This document shows, piece by piece, positions 17,367-26,083 of a stretch of 64,000 nucleotides of DNA. Numbering within the stretch: position 1 is the stretch's first letter; every line of letters starts with the position of its first letter. Under the pieces are notes generated by a model. It ran no database searches and had not been told where the DNA came from. It saw only the letters and a list, made by a program, of their open reading frames with translations. This DNA is from an uncultured Burkholderiales bacterium (GTDB lineage: Bacteria > Pseudomonadota > Gammaproteobacteria > Burkholderiales > Burkholderiaceae_E): the NCBI GenBank assembly GCA_902826305.1, contig CADEEH010000003.1, forward strand, positions 23,359 through 87,358, written 5' to 3'. The position numbers and the translations under genes are program-made.

Positions 17367-18047
17367 CTAGACGCGCCCGGCGACCGGTATCAGCGCCCCG
17401 GTCACGGCGCTGGCCGCATCACTCAGCAGGAACGCCACCACGCTGGCGATCTCCGCCGGTCGCACCCAGCGGGTGAAATCCGCATCGGGCATGTCCGCGC
17501 GGTTTTTCGGTGTGTCGATGATGCTGGGCAGGATCGCGTTGACGGTCACGTTCGCCGACTTCAACTCGTCGGCCAGCGCCTCGGTCAGGCGTGCCACGCC
17601 CGCCTTCGAAGCCGCGTAGGCGCCCATGCCCGAGGCCGCCTTGTTCGCGGCGCCCGCGCCGATGTTCACGATCCGGCCGCCGCCGTTGCGCTGCAGGTGA
17701 TCGAGGACGGCCTTGCAGGCCGTCGCGCAGGTCATCAGGTTCGTGCGGAACATGTGTTCCCACTCGGCCAGGTCCTCGCTGGCGGCGAATGTCTGCCATC
17801 GGAAGCCGCCGGCGACATTGACCAGCCCGTCGATGTGACCGAAATGCCGAGACACGGCGTCCAGCACGTCGCGCATCCCGGCGAGTGAGGTCAGGTCGAC
17901 CTGCCACGACATACCACCGGGGGGTGTCTCGCCGGTCGCGAGGTCGAGCAATGCGACCTTGCCTCCCTGCTGCACGATCCCGGCGACGACGGCGCGGCCG
18001 AGCTGGCCGTTCGCTCCGGTGACCACGACGACCTTGTTGCTCAACAT
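17367..18047 (-). CDS. Short-chain dehydrogenase/reductase with atypical active site
   Basis: 226 residues, classical SDR size. The nucleotide motif is TGANGQLG (residues 10-17), closer to TGxxGxxG than the usual TGxxxGxG; NVAGG replaces NNAG. Tyr144-x3-Lys148 (AYAASK) is present, but the position 13 residues before the Tyr, normally catalytic Ser, is Ala131 in NIGAGAAN. Either a neighbouring group substitutes or activity is altered. GGAGG precedes the ATG. It begins 14 bases after the enolase-superfamily gene on the same strand, so both likely act in one catabolic route for a hydroxy or sugar acid. Confidence 0.85.
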   Translation of the reverse strand: MLSNKVVVVTGANGQLGRAVVAGIVQQGGKVALLDLATGETPPGGMSWQVDLTSLAGMRDVLDAVSRHFGHIDGLVNVAGGFRWQTFAASEDLAEWEHMFRTNLMTCATACKAVLDHLQRNGGGRIVNIGAGAANKAASGMGAYAASKAGVARLTEALADELKSANVTVNAILPSIIDTPKNRADMPDADFTRWVRPAEIASVVAFLLSDAASAVTGALIPVAGRV

Positions 18048-18061
18048 GACGGCTCCTCCGG

Positions 18062-19171
18062 CTATGCCGACGCCTCGCCGATCTGCATGCGGCCGACCGC
18101 GTCTTCGTTCCACGCCAGCCCCGCCCCCGGACGATCCGGCACGATCACCGCACCGTCCTTCACCGCGAACGGTTCGGCAATGAACGGATTGGCCCAATCG
18201 CGCCATTCGAGGAACTGGGCCGACTCCGAGGCCCGCAGCAGGTGCCCGGAGAACTCCGGGTACAGGTGTGACGACAGCGGGATGCCGGCGGCGCCGGCGA
18301 TCGCCGCGCAGCGCATGAAGCCGGTGACCCCGCCGATCCGCATCAGGTCGGGCATGTACAGGTCGGCGGCCTTGGCCTGGATCGCGTCATTGAAACTCCG
18401 CGGGCCGAAGATGTTCTCGCCGATCTGGATCGGCGTCTTCAGCTCGCGGGCGAGCTGTGCACAATGGGCGAAATCGTCGAAGACGATCGGCTCCTCGAAC
18501 CAGGTCAATCCCTCGCCATCGAGCGCGTGCAGGCGCACCAACGCCTCGCCGAAGTCCAGCGCCTGGTTCCAGTCGACCATCAAGCGCACGCCGGGTCCGA
18601 CCGCGCGCCGGACCGCCTCGAGCGCCGCCCGATCCTGCGCAAAATCCGCTCGCCCCATCCGCATCTTGATTGCCGAGAAGCCGCCTTCCTCGACCAGCGA
18701 CATCGCCTCGTCGGGCAGGCGCTCCGGCGGCAGCAGCCACAGGCCGTTGGTGTTGTAGGCCTTCACCGGGCCCGTGCTCGCACCCAGCATCGCGGCCAGC
18801 GGCAGTCCCGCAGCCTTGGCGAGTGCGTCCCAGATCGCCATGTCCAGCGCGGAAGTCGCCACCAGCCCCACTCCCTGCCGTCCCGACAGATGCATCGTCT
18901 GCATCGCCGTGCGGTAACAGTCGAGCGGCGCGAGGGCCTTGCCCTTGAGCGCCTCGGCGATCGCCGAGATCGCTGGCAGGATGTACGCCGCCGATTTCGC
19001 CACATACGGCTCGAGATAGCTGCGCCCGACGACACCCTCGTGGGTCGTCAGGTCGAGCAGGATGAACGGCCACTCGTTGTACTGGCCGACCGTCGGGTTG
19101 GAGACGATCGGCCGCCGCAGCGGCACGGACAACACACGCAGGCGGATGCTGTGCAGGGTCAGGCTCGGCAT
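18062..19171 (-). CDS. Mandelate racemase/muconate lactonizing enzyme superfamily protein
   Basis: 369 residues, closely similar over its length to mandelate racemase. An N-terminal capping domain is followed by a TIM barrel with metal ligands in MVDWNQ, FEEP and IGENIFG, and the Asp-His dyad in PDLMRIGGVTG and LSSHLYPE. The barrel strand that carries the Lys-x-Lys bases in mandelate racemase reads Lys169-Met-Arg171 (AIKMRMG): the second Lys, the S-specific base, is Arg. Retained His/Asp base with Arg here suggests a dehydratase or epimerase for a hydroxy or sugar acid rather than a true mandelate racemase. Co-transcribed with the SDR. Confidence 0.88.
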   Translation of the reverse strand: MPSLTLHSIRLRVLSVPLRRPIVSNPTVGQYNEWPFILLDLTTHEGVVGRSYLEPYVAKSAAYILPAISAIAEALKGKALAPLDCYRTAMQTMHLSGRQGVGLVATSALDMAIWDALAKAAGLPLAAMLGASTGPVKAYNTNGLWLLPPERLPDEAMSLVEEGGFSAIKMRMGRADFAQDRAALEAVRRAVGPGVRLMVDWNQALDFGEALVRLHALDGEGLTWFEEPIVFDDFAHCAQLARELKTPIQIGENIFGPRSFNDAIQAKAADLYMPDLMRIGGVTGFMRCAAIAGAAGIPLSSHLYPEFSGHLLRASESAQFLEWRDWANPFIAEPFAVKDGAVIVPDRPGAGLAWNEDAVGRMQIGEASA

Positions 19172-19258
19172 CGTTTTCCTCCGGGACCGGCAGAGCGAAG
19201 CCCTCGATTCTGCACCGGTTCGACGGCGTGGTCGAACACGGTTCGTCGCCGCCCCGCT

Positions 19259-19930
19259 TCAGTCGAGCAGGTTCTGCACGGGCCAACCGGCACGCAGCGC
19301 GTGCTGCGACAACGTCACGTCAGGATTCACGACCACCGGCTTTCCCACCGCGCTCAGCAGCGGCAGGTCGTTGCGTGAATCGCTGTAGAACCAGGCGGTG
19401 GCGAGGGCATCCTCGCTCATCCCGCGTGCCCCCAGCCAATCCCGAAGACGCACCAGCTTGCCTTCGCGCATGTTCGGCATGCCGCGCACCCGGCCGGTAT
19501 AGATCCCTTCGGCGAGTTCCAGTTCGGTCGCCAGCAGGTGCACGAAGCCCAGCTCGATCGCGGTCAGCTCGGCGACCAGCCGGTTGCTGGCCGTGGTCAG
19601 CAACAACAGGTGTCCGGCCTCGCGATGCCACTGCACCCGTGCGCGGGCGGCCTGGGGCAGACGCGGGCGGATCTCGTCGTCCAGGAATCGCTGTTGCCAG
19701 GGCTTCCAGTATTCGGGGCTGCGGCCGGTCAGGAGCGCCGCATAGAAATCGCTGAAGACCTGGGTGCCGACACGACCGGCGCGATAGTCCGCGCCCATGC
19801 GTTCGTTGCGGACCAGCACTTCCGGCATGGCCTGGCCATGTCGCACGAGGAACCGGCACCACAGGTCATCGCCATCGCCGTCCAGCAGCGTGTGATCCAG
19901 GTCGAACAGGGCGAGCGGCGATGCGGACAT
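19259..19930 (-). CDS. HAD-superfamily hydrolase, subfamily IB (phosphoserine phosphatase-like)
   Basis: 223 residues. Motif I is LFDLDHTLL (nucleophile and acid Asp), motif II TTASN, motif III Lys in EGKLVRLRDW, motif IV YSDSRNDLPLL. The helical cap between motifs I and II fits class IB. Such enzymes dephosphorylate small phosphomonoesters. The gene is 69 bases downstream of the GpdQ-like phosphodiesterase on the same strand and opposite a Ugp-like importer, so a phosphatase step in phosphoester scavenging is plausible. Start chosen at MSASPLALFDLD. Confidence 0.88.
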   Translation of the reverse strand: MSASPLALFDLDHTLLDGDGDDLWCRFLVRHGQAMPEVLVRNERMGADYRAGRVGTQVFSDFYAALLTGRSPEYWKPWQQRFLDDEIRPRLPQAARARVQWHREAGHLLLLTTASNRLVAELTAIELGFVHLLATELELAEGIYTGRVRGMPNMREGKLVRLRDWLGARGMSEDALATAWFYSDSRNDLPLLSAVGKPVVVNPDVTLSQHALRAGWPVQNLLD

Positions 19931-19999
19931 CGGATCAGCGACGCCGCCGCCGACGGCGCGGTCCGGCCCGGTCCCATCGCCGATCGACGGCCCCTGCAC

Positions 20000-20812
20000 T
20001 CATAACACCAGTGGCTCGCCGAAACCACCGACATAACTCAGGTGGGTGCACAGGCCGGTGTCCGGGAGCCACCGGTGCAACGAGATCTTCGGCGGTTCGA
20101 GCCGTGCGCGCAGCGGGGCTTCGGGGCGCAGATCCAGATCGACTTGGTGCGCGACGCTCGGTGCGACATGCACCGGTGCACCGCCGAATTGCATCTGGAC
20201 CGGACGATGCAGGTGCCCGCACAGCAGGCCCTGCACCCGGCCGTGATGGCGGATCAGCGCGGCCAGCGTCTCGCCGCCCGTCATCAGGCTGCAGCGATCC
20301 ATCACCGACAGCCCGGTGGGCAACGGCGGGTGGTGCATGAAGACCAGGACCGGCAGGCCCGACAAGGCGTCAAGCGTGCGCTCGAGCCATGCCAGGCGCG
20401 CCGGATCCAGTGCGCCGTGCGAGCGGCGTGGCACCACCGTGTCCAGCGCGACCAGATGCAGTCCACCGACCTCGAGCCGGTAGCAGCAGGTGCCGTCCGG
20501 CGCGTCGTCGGCCACCGGCATGAACCGGCGCATCACCTCGCGCGCGACGCTCGGATCGTCGTGGTTGCCGGGCACCGCGTACACCGGCATCGGCAGCGGA
20601 CTCAATGCCTGCACCACCTGCGCGTACTCGGCGGCGATCCCGCGTTCGGTCAGGTCGCCGGTGAACAGCACCACATCCGGCGCCGGGGCCAGCGTCAGGA
20701 CATGGGCCACTGCCCGGCGCAGCGCGGCCAGCGTATCCAGGCCGCCGAGGTCGGCGGGATCGATCCCCACGTGGGCGTCGGACAACTGGGCGATCAGGAG
20801 CGGCGCGGCCAT
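20000..20812 (-). CDS. Metallophosphoesterase, GpdQ/CpdA class III phosphodiesterase
   Basis: 270 residues, the size of GpdQ. All seven dimetal ligands of the class are in place: Asp12-x-His14, Asp53 (TGDLTERG), Asn83 (PGNHDD), His160 (FMHHPP), and His200-x-His202 (CGHLHRP). GpdQ cleaves glycerophosphodiesters; CpdA cleaves cAMP. The C-terminal SVAHQVDLDL segment resembles the GpdQ substrate and dimer region. It diverges from a glycerol-3-phosphate/sugar-type importer controlled by a GlpR-like repressor, which supports the glycerophosphodiesterase reading over cAMP. Cytoplasmic, no signal peptide. Confidence 0.88.
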   Translation of the reverse strand: MAAPLLIAQLSDAHVGIDPADLGGLDTLAALRRAVAHVLTLAPAPDVVLFTGDLTERGIAAEYAQVVQALSPLPMPVYAVPGNHDDPSVAREVMRRFMPVADDAPDGTCCYRLEVGGLHLVALDTVVPRRSHGALDPARLAWLERTLDALSGLPVLVFMHHPPLPTGLSVMDRCSLMTGGETLAALIRHHGRVQGLLCGHLHRPVQMQFGGAPVHVAPSVAHQVDLDLRPEAPLRARLEPPKISLHRWLPDTGLCTHLSYVGGFGEPLVL

Positions 20813-20839
20813 GGTCTGCCAAAGTCTACGATCGAAATC

Positions 20840-20859
20840 AACGAATCGGCAACGAATCG
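20840..20859. promoter_or_regulatory. Tandem 9-bp direct repeats, likely DeoR/GlpR-type operator
   Basis: AACGAATCG occurs at 20840-20848 and again at 20851-20859, an 11-base period placing both on one face of the helix. A weaker relative (CGATCGAAATC) lies just before. The site is in the 151-base gap between the phosphodiesterase gene (minus) and the binding-protein gene (plus), about 105 bases before the latter. DeoR-family repressors often bind tandem sites of this kind, and a DeoR/GlpR gene closes the operon at 25193. Confidence 0.5.
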
Positions 20860-20963
20860 TGTGGAATTGAACTTGCTTGCGTGGTTTTCACATGGATGTC
20901 ACGATGGCGCCCGAGCATGCGTCGTGCCCCCATCCGCTGCAAACCAGATCAAGGAGCCGCGCC

Positions 20964-22289
20964 ATGACCCGCAGTCCCGTCGCATCGTCCCTCCCTGCCC
21001 AGCCTTCCCCTCGCCGCCGGCATCTGCTCAAGTCGGGGGCATCGGTCTCGGCCGCCGCCATGTTCGGCGGCATGCCGCTGTTCGCCAGCGGCCAGCAGCA
21101 GGTGAAGCTCGCATTCATGTATCCGGTCGGTGTGTCGGGCGACATCAATCGCCTGGTCACCGCGATGATCAGTGGATTCAACGCCGCCCACGCCGATATC
21201 CAGGTCGAGGCGATCTACGCCGGCAGCTACGACAACACCGAGCAGAAGGTGATGACCGCGCTCGGCGTCGGTGAACCGCCCGCGACCTGGCTGCCGATCA
21301 ACTCGATGCTGGCCACGTTTCTCGGCATGGGTGCCCTGGAGGACGTGACCGCGTTGGCGAAGGCCGACGACATCTTCCAGGACTTCCTGCCCGGCTTCCT
21401 CGGCACCTGCATGTCGGACAACAAGCTCTACGGCCTGCCGTTCCAGTGCAGCACCCCGGTGCTCTACTTCAACAAGGGAGCGTTCGAGAAGGCGGGCATC
21501 AAGACCGCGCCGACCAACTGGTCCGAGCTGGAGGCGGCGGCCAAGGCGCTGACGGTCAAGCAGGGCGATGCGGTCCAGCAATGGGGCCTGACCATCGGTG
21601 GCGGCTGGCACGACTGGATCTTCGAGAGCTTCGTGCGTCAGAACGGCCTGGTCTTCTGGAACAAGGACAAGGTGAGCTTCGACGCGCCCGAGAGCCAGAA
21701 CGCACTGGAGTTCTGGTCGCGACTGGTGGCCGCCAAGGTGATGCCGGCTGCCTCCACATGGGAAAGTTCGGCCAACGACTTCATGGCCGGCCGCACGGCG
21801 ATGCTCTATCACTCGACCGGCTCGATGACCAACATCCTGAAGTCCTCGTCGTTCCCGGTCGGGGTGGCGCCGATGCCCAAGGGCAAACAGCTCGGCTCGA
21901 CGATGGGGGGCGGGCCGATCCTGATCGCACGCAAGCAGCCTGATGCCCACAAGCGCGCGGCGTGGACCTTCGCGCGCTGGATGACCAACACCAGCAATCA
22001 GGCGCAGTGGTGCATCGATACCGGCTACCTGGCGGCACGCAAGTCGTCCTGGGAGACCGCGGCATTGAAGGCCCACGTGACCAAGGTGCCGGAGTCGCGG
22101 ACCGCGTTCGTCACCGCCGAAGTCGCCGGTGCGTTCCTGCAGGTGCCGGGGTATCACAAGGTGCGTGAGTACCTGAAGAGTGCAATCGATCGCACGCTGG
22201 CCGGTGAGGTCAAGCCCGACGCCGCATTGCGCGAGGCCAACGCCAAGTCCAACCTCGAGATCGAACGCCTCGCGCGCCGTCGCGCCTGA
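20964..22289 (+). CDS. ABC substrate-binding protein, UgpB/sugar family, Tat signal
   Basis: 441 residues. The N-terminus carries a twin-arginine signal (PRRRHLLKSGASVSAAAMF), so the protein is probably exported folded. The mature part is an extracellular solute-binding protein family 1 fold: LAFMYPVGVSGDINRLV, then the YGLPFQCSTPVLYFNK hinge segment typical of UgpB-like proteins. AAGGAG lies 8 bases before the ATG at 20964; an earlier in-frame start is unlikely. First gene of a five-gene operon with two permeases, an ATPase and a DeoR regulator. Ligand inferred as glycerol-3-phosphate, a glycerophosphodiester or a sugar. Confidence 0.88.
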   Translation: MTRSPVASSLPAQPSPRRRHLLKSGASVSAAAMFGGMPLFASGQQQVKLAFMYPVGVSGDINRLVTAMISGFNAAHADIQVEAIYAGSYDNTEQKVMTALGVGEPPATWLPINSMLATFLGMGALEDVTALAKADDIFQDFLPGFLGTCMSDNKLYGLPFQCSTPVLYFNKGAFEKAGIKTAPTNWSELEAAAKALTVKQGDAVQQWGLTIGGGWHDWIFESFVRQNGLVFWNKDKVSFDAPESQNALEFWSRLVAAKVMPAASTWESSANDFMAGRTAMLYHSTGSMTNILKSSSFPVGVAPMPKGKQLGSTMGGGPILIARKQPDAHKRAAWTFARWMTNTSNQAQWCIDTGYLAARKSSWETAALKAHVTKVPESRTAFVTAEVAGAFLQVPGYHKVREYLKSAIDRTLAGEVKPDAALREANAKSNLEIERLARRRA

Positions 22290-22297
22290 GGCCGGCG

Positions 22298-23263
22298 ATG
22301 TCGACCACCTCGGCGCTGTTGCCGCCGCCCGCGATGGCGCCCGACCCCGCCGACGAGGCGCTCGCGCGGGCGGCGCACCGCCGGCAGCGGCGGCGCGAGG
22401 TGGCGACCGCGGCGGTGATGCTGGCACCATCGCTGCTGTTCCTCGCGGCCTTCACCTACTGGCCGATCCTGCGTTCGGCCGGATACGGTTTCTTCGACGT
22501 GCAACTCGGTTCACCCGACATTTTCTGGGTCGGACTCGAGAACTACGGTCGCCTGTGGCAGGACGGCCTGTTCTGGAAGTCGCTGCGCAACACGGTGTTG
22601 TACATGGTCGTGACGGTGCCCACGGCGATCGTGCTGGCGCTGCTGCTGGCGGTGGCGCTCGATCGCGGGTTGCGCGGCACCGCGCTCTACCGCGCGACAT
22701 TCTTCTATCCGGTGATGATTCCATCGGTGGCCGCGGGCATGGTCTGGGTCTTTCTCTATGCGCCCGGCTACGGCCCGATCAACGGACTGCTGGCGCTGCT
22801 CGGCCTGCCCCAGCTCGAGTGGTTGTCCGATCCGCGCTGGGCGCTGCCGGCGATCATCGTGATGAGCATCTGGAAATACGCCGGCTACTTCATGCTGATC
22901 CTGCTGGCCGCGCTGCAGCTGGTGCCGCGCGATCTGTACGAGGCGGCGCGGCTGGACGGTGTGTCGGGCTTCCGGCAACTGGTGCACATCACCGTGCCGC
23001 TGATCTCCCCGACGCTGTACTTCGTGGTCGTGATCGGCGTGCTGCACTCGTACCAGATCTTCGACTACGTGTTCGTGATGACCCAGGGCGGCCCGGCCGA
23101 TGCGACCAACGTGCTCACGTTCTACATCTATCAGAACGCGTTCCAGTTCCAGGACATCGGTACCGCATCGGCGATCGCCAACATCCTGCTGCTGGTGGTG
23201 GGCGGCCTGATCGCCGTCGTCGCCGGCACGCTCGGACGTCGCGTGCATTACCTGGGGCGCTGA
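22298..23263 (+). CDS. ABC permease, UgpA/MalF type
   Basis: 321 residues, six main transmembrane helices after a 40-residue cytoplasmic lead. The EAA loop DLYEAARLDGVSGFRQLVHI contacts the ATPase. The segment FVMTQGGPADATNVLTFYIYQ is characteristic of the UgpA/MalF-like branch. Starts 9 bases after the binding-protein stop. Works with the next permease as a heterodimer. Confidence 0.9.
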   Translation: MSTTSALLPPPAMAPDPADEALARAAHRRQRRREVATAAVMLAPSLLFLAAFTYWPILRSAGYGFFDVQLGSPDIFWVGLENYGRLWQDGLFWKSLRNTVLYMVVTVPTAIVLALLLAVALDRGLRGTALYRATFFYPVMIPSVAAGMVWVFLYAPGYGPINGLLALLGLPQLEWLSDPRWALPAIIVMSIWKYAGYFMLILLAALQLVPRDLYEAARLDGVSGFRQLVHITVPLISPTLYFVVVIGVLHSYQIFDYVFVMTQGGPADATNVLTFYIYQNAFQFQDIGTASAIANILLLVVGGLIAVVAGTLGRRVHYLGR

Positions 23264-23265
23264 GG

Positions 23266-24108
23266 ATGGCCGTCGACGCGGTGTCGCGCAGTCTCCTCGG
23301 GCGCTCGCGCTGGATGCACTGGCTGCTGCTGCCGGCGCTCGCGCTCTGGGTGAGCCCGCTGGTGTGGATGGCGGCCACGTCGCTGAAGACCAAGGCCGAG
23401 ATCTTCGATCCGGCCGCGGGCCTGCTGCCGCGGGCCATGGAATGGAGCAACTATCCGGCCGCGATGGCGGTGGCGCCCTTCGGCACCTACCTCCTCAACT
23501 CGCTGCTGGTCACCGGCGGCATCCTGTTCGCGCAGCTGACCACGATCACGCTGGCCGCCTACGCGTTCGCGCGCCTGCGCTTTCCGGGACGCGACCTGCT
23601 GTTCGGCCTGTTCCTGCTGCAGGTGATGTTCCCGATCTACGCGACGTTCCTGACCAACTTCATCACGGTGCGCGAGCTGGGGCTGCTGAACAGCCTGTGG
23701 GCGCTGATGGTGCCGTTCATCGCCAGCGGCTACGGCACCTTCATGCTGCGCCAGGCGTTTCGCCAGGTGCCGGGCGAGCTGGCCGATGCGGCGCGGCTCG
23801 ACGGCTGCGGGCACTGGGCCACGCTCTGGCACGTGTACCTGCCCCTGGTGCGGCCGACGCTGGTGGCGTTCGGCATGATCTCGGTGGTGACGCACTGGAA
23901 CGACTACATGTGGCCGCTGCTGGTCACCAACAGCGAAGGTGTGCGCACGCTGCCGATCGGGCTGGGCCTGCTGGCCAAGGCCGACAGCGGTGCCGACTGG
24001 CCGCGCCTGATGGCCGCGACGATGGTGGTGATCGCCCCGCTGCTGCTGCTGTTCATGATCTTCCAGCGCCGTTTCGTCGACAGCTTCATGCACGCCGGCA
24101 TCAAGTGA
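23266..24108 (+). CDS. ABC permease, UgpE/MalG type
   Basis: 280 residues, six helices. The EAA loop is ELADAARLDGCGHWATLWHV, followed by PLVRPTLVAFGMI. The ATG at 23266 follows the previous stop by two bases (TGAGGATG), so translation is coupled. The C-terminal FQRRFVDSFMHAGIK is the usual family ending. The frame stays open upstream of this start within the first permease gene, but that part is a shadow. Confidence 0.9.
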   Translation: MAVDAVSRSLLGRSRWMHWLLLPALALWVSPLVWMAATSLKTKAEIFDPAAGLLPRAMEWSNYPAAMAVAPFGTYLLNSLLVTGGILFAQLTTITLAAYAFARLRFPGRDLLFGLFLLQVMFPIYATFLTNFITVRELGLLNSLWALMVPFIASGYGTFMLRQAFRQVPGELADAARLDGCGHWATLWHVYLPLVRPTLVAFGMISVVTHWNDYMWPLLVTNSEGVRTLPIGLGLLAKADSGADWPRLMAATMVVIAPLLLLFMIFQRRFVDSFMHAGIK

Positions 24109-24117
24109 CCTGACCTC

Positions 24118-25191
24118 ATGGCCGCGATCTCGCTGCAAGGCATCACCAAAAGCTACCGCGACAACCTGGTCGTCGACCGGCTCGACCTGGACGTGCAGGC
24201 CGGCGAGTTCATGGTGCTGGTCGGTCCGTCGGGCTGCGGCAAGTCGACGACCCTGCGCATGATCGCCGGGCTGGAGGAGATCAGCGCCGGGCGGCTGGTG
24301 ATCGGCGGGCGCGACGTCACCCATGCCGAACCGCACGAGCGCGACATCGCGATGGTGTTTCAGTCGTACGCGTTGTACCCGCACATGACGGTGCACATGA
24401 ACATGGCCTTCGGCCTGCTGCGAACGACACGGCTGCCGAAGGCGGAGATCGAGCAGCGGGTGCAGGACGCGGCGCGACGGCTGCGCATCACCGAACTGCT
24501 GCAGCGCAAGCCGAATGAGTTGTCCGGCGGGCAACGCCAGCGCGTGGCGATCGGCCGTGCGCTGGTGCGCCAGCCGAAGGTGTTCCTCTTCGATGAGCCG
24601 CTGTCCAACCTGGATGCGAAGTTGCGCACCCACATGCGGGGGGAACTGGAGCGGCTGCATGCCGAACTCGGCATCACGATCGTCTACGTCACCCATGACC
24701 AGGTGGAGGCGATGACATTGGGCACCCGGATCGCGGTGATGGAAGGTGGACACATCCAGCAACTCGGCCCGCCGATGGAGGTCTACCGCGAGCCGGCGAC
24801 CCGGTTCGTGGCTTCGTTCATCGGATCACCCGAGATGAATTTCCTGCCGGTGCCGATCGACGGCGGGGCCGGTCGCGACTGGCTCGATGCCCGATACGGC
24901 GCTGCGCTGACGCAGCCGGGGACCGTGCTCGGCCTGCGTCCGGAGGAGCTGCAGCTGGCCACCGAGCCGCCGGCCGATGCGCCGCTGCGCTGGGTCGGCA
25001 CCGTGCAGCGCGTCGAACGCCTGGGCGCCGAGGCGTATGCCGAGGTGCTGGTCGATCAGAGCCGCGTGCTGGTACGCACCGGAGCCGACGCGCAGCTCAC
25101 CAGCCGGCAGCCGATCGTGATCACCCCCGAGCTGTCGCGGCTGCGTGTGTTCGACGGCGCCACCGGCGCCGCACTGACGGCGGGCCGCTGA
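24118..25191 (+). CDS. ABC ATP-binding protein, UgpC/MalK type
   Basis: 357 residues. Walker A GPSGCGKST, signature LSGGQRQRVAIGRAL, Walker B VFLFDEPLSNLD, switch His in VTHDQVEAMTL, and a C-terminal TOBE/OB regulatory domain (about 235-357) with LGLRPEELQL, as in UgpC and MalK. It energises the two permeases and begins 9 bases after the second. It contains GSPEMNFLPVP, typical of this class. Confidence 0.92.
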   Translation: MAAISLQGITKSYRDNLVVDRLDLDVQAGEFMVLVGPSGCGKSTTLRMIAGLEEISAGRLVIGGRDVTHAEPHERDIAMVFQSYALYPHMTVHMNMAFGLLRTTRLPKAEIEQRVQDAARRLRITELLQRKPNELSGGQRQRVAIGRALVRQPKVFLFDEPLSNLDAKLRTHMRGELERLHAELGITIVYVTHDQVEAMTLGTRIAVMEGGHIQQLGPPMEVYREPATRFVASFIGSPEMNFLPVPIDGGAGRDWLDARYGAALTQPGTVLGLRPEELQLATEPPADAPLRWVGTVQRVERLGAEAYAEVLVDQSRVLVRTGADAQLTSRQPIVITPELSRLRVFDGATGAALTAGR

Positions 25192-25192
25192 G

Positions 25193-25996
25193 ATGGCGGT
25201 TGTGCTCAGCCCCCGCCAGGAGCGCATCGTCGACCTGCTGCGCGCGACACCGTCGATCAGCACCGCCGAGCTGGCGCAGCGGCTCGGCGTCTCGGGCGAG
25301 ACCATCCGCCGCGACCTGCAGACCCTGGCCGAGGACGGCATCGTCGAGAAGTTCCACGGCGGGGCCAGCCTGCATCGCGACGTGCAGGAGTCGCCGTTCC
25401 AGCTGCGCCTGCGGACCAACGTCGGCGCCAAGCGTCGACTGGCGCGGGAGCTGATCGACCTGCTGCCCGAGGGCGCAAGCCTGGTGCTGGACAACAGCAG
25501 CACCGCCTGTTTCATCGCCGAGGCGCTGGCCGCCCGGCGCGGACTGACGATCGCGACGCCCTCGCTGGAGGTGGCGCGCACGCTGGCGCAAGGCGGCGAC
25601 CGCCACGCGGTGATGCTGCCCGGCGGCACGCTGCGCAGCGCCGACATGACCCTCGCGGGCGGCAACGCACTGCGCTTCGCGGCGCAGCTTCACCCCGACT
25701 ACCTGGTGGTATCGGTGGCCGCGCTCAGCGCCCGCGGCGGCTGCCTGGACTTCGATCCGTTCGAAGTGGAGTTCAAGCAGGCGGTGCAGCCGCAGGCCGC
25801 CAGCGTCATCGTCGTCGCCGATGCCAGCAAGTTCGAGGCGCCCGGCCTGATCACGAGCCTGCGCTGGTCGCAGGTGCATGTGCTGGTGACCGACCAGGCG
25901 CTGCCGGCCGAACTGGCGGCGGCCACGTCCGGGTTGAAGGTGGTGGTGGCCGCGCAGGGCGGCACCGAAAAGGATCGGCCGCCCGAGGCGACATGA
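25193..25996 (+). CDS. DeoR-family transcriptional repressor, GlpR-like
   Basis: 267 residues. The N-terminal HTH is SPRQERIVDLLRATPSIST then ELAQRLGVSGETIRRDLQTL, the DeoR signature; the rest is a DeoRC sugar-phosphate sensor fold with LDNSSTACFIAEAL and VVADASKFE. The ATG comes one base after the ATPase stop, so it belongs to the transport operon and probably autoregulates it through the tandem repeats at 20840-20859. Inducer likely a phosphorylated sugar or glycerol derivative. Confidence 0.9.
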   Translation: MAVVLSPRQERIVDLLRATPSISTAELAQRLGVSGETIRRDLQTLAEDGIVEKFHGGASLHRDVQESPFQLRLRTNVGAKRRLARELIDLLPEGASLVLDNSSTACFIAEALAARRGLTIATPSLEVARTLAQGGDRHAVMLPGGTLRSADMTLAGGNALRFAAQLHPDYLVVSVAALSARGGCLDFDPFEVEFKQAVQPQAASVIVVADASKFEAPGLITSLRWSQVHVLVTDQALPAELAAATSGLKVVVAAQGGTEKDRPPEAT

Positions 25997-26003
25997 AATG
26001 GAT

Positions 26004-26025
26004 CCGGCCGCCCGAAGGCGGCCGG
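26004..26025 (-). terminator. Bidirectional stem with UUCG tetraloop after flagellin gene
   Basis: CCGGCCGCC (26004-26012), CGAA, GGCGGCCGG (26017-26025): a perfect 9-bp G/C stem. Read on the minus strand the loop is UUCG closed by C-G, a very stable tetraloop, 58 bases after the flagellin stop. The convergent DeoR gene ends just 8 bases away on the other side. T-runs are weak on both strands, so efficiency is uncertain. Confidence 0.65.
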
Positions 26026-26083
26026 TGAGTTCATCGATCCGTGTCGCCACGACCCGCCGCGAGGGCGGGCCGGGGACCGGTGC

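Noticed and set aside
23248..24762. Long antisense frame over the second permease and ATPase genes
   Set aside because: Composition (His, Gln, Arg-rich) is typical of antisense shadows in high-G/C DNA; sense-strand genes are unambiguous.
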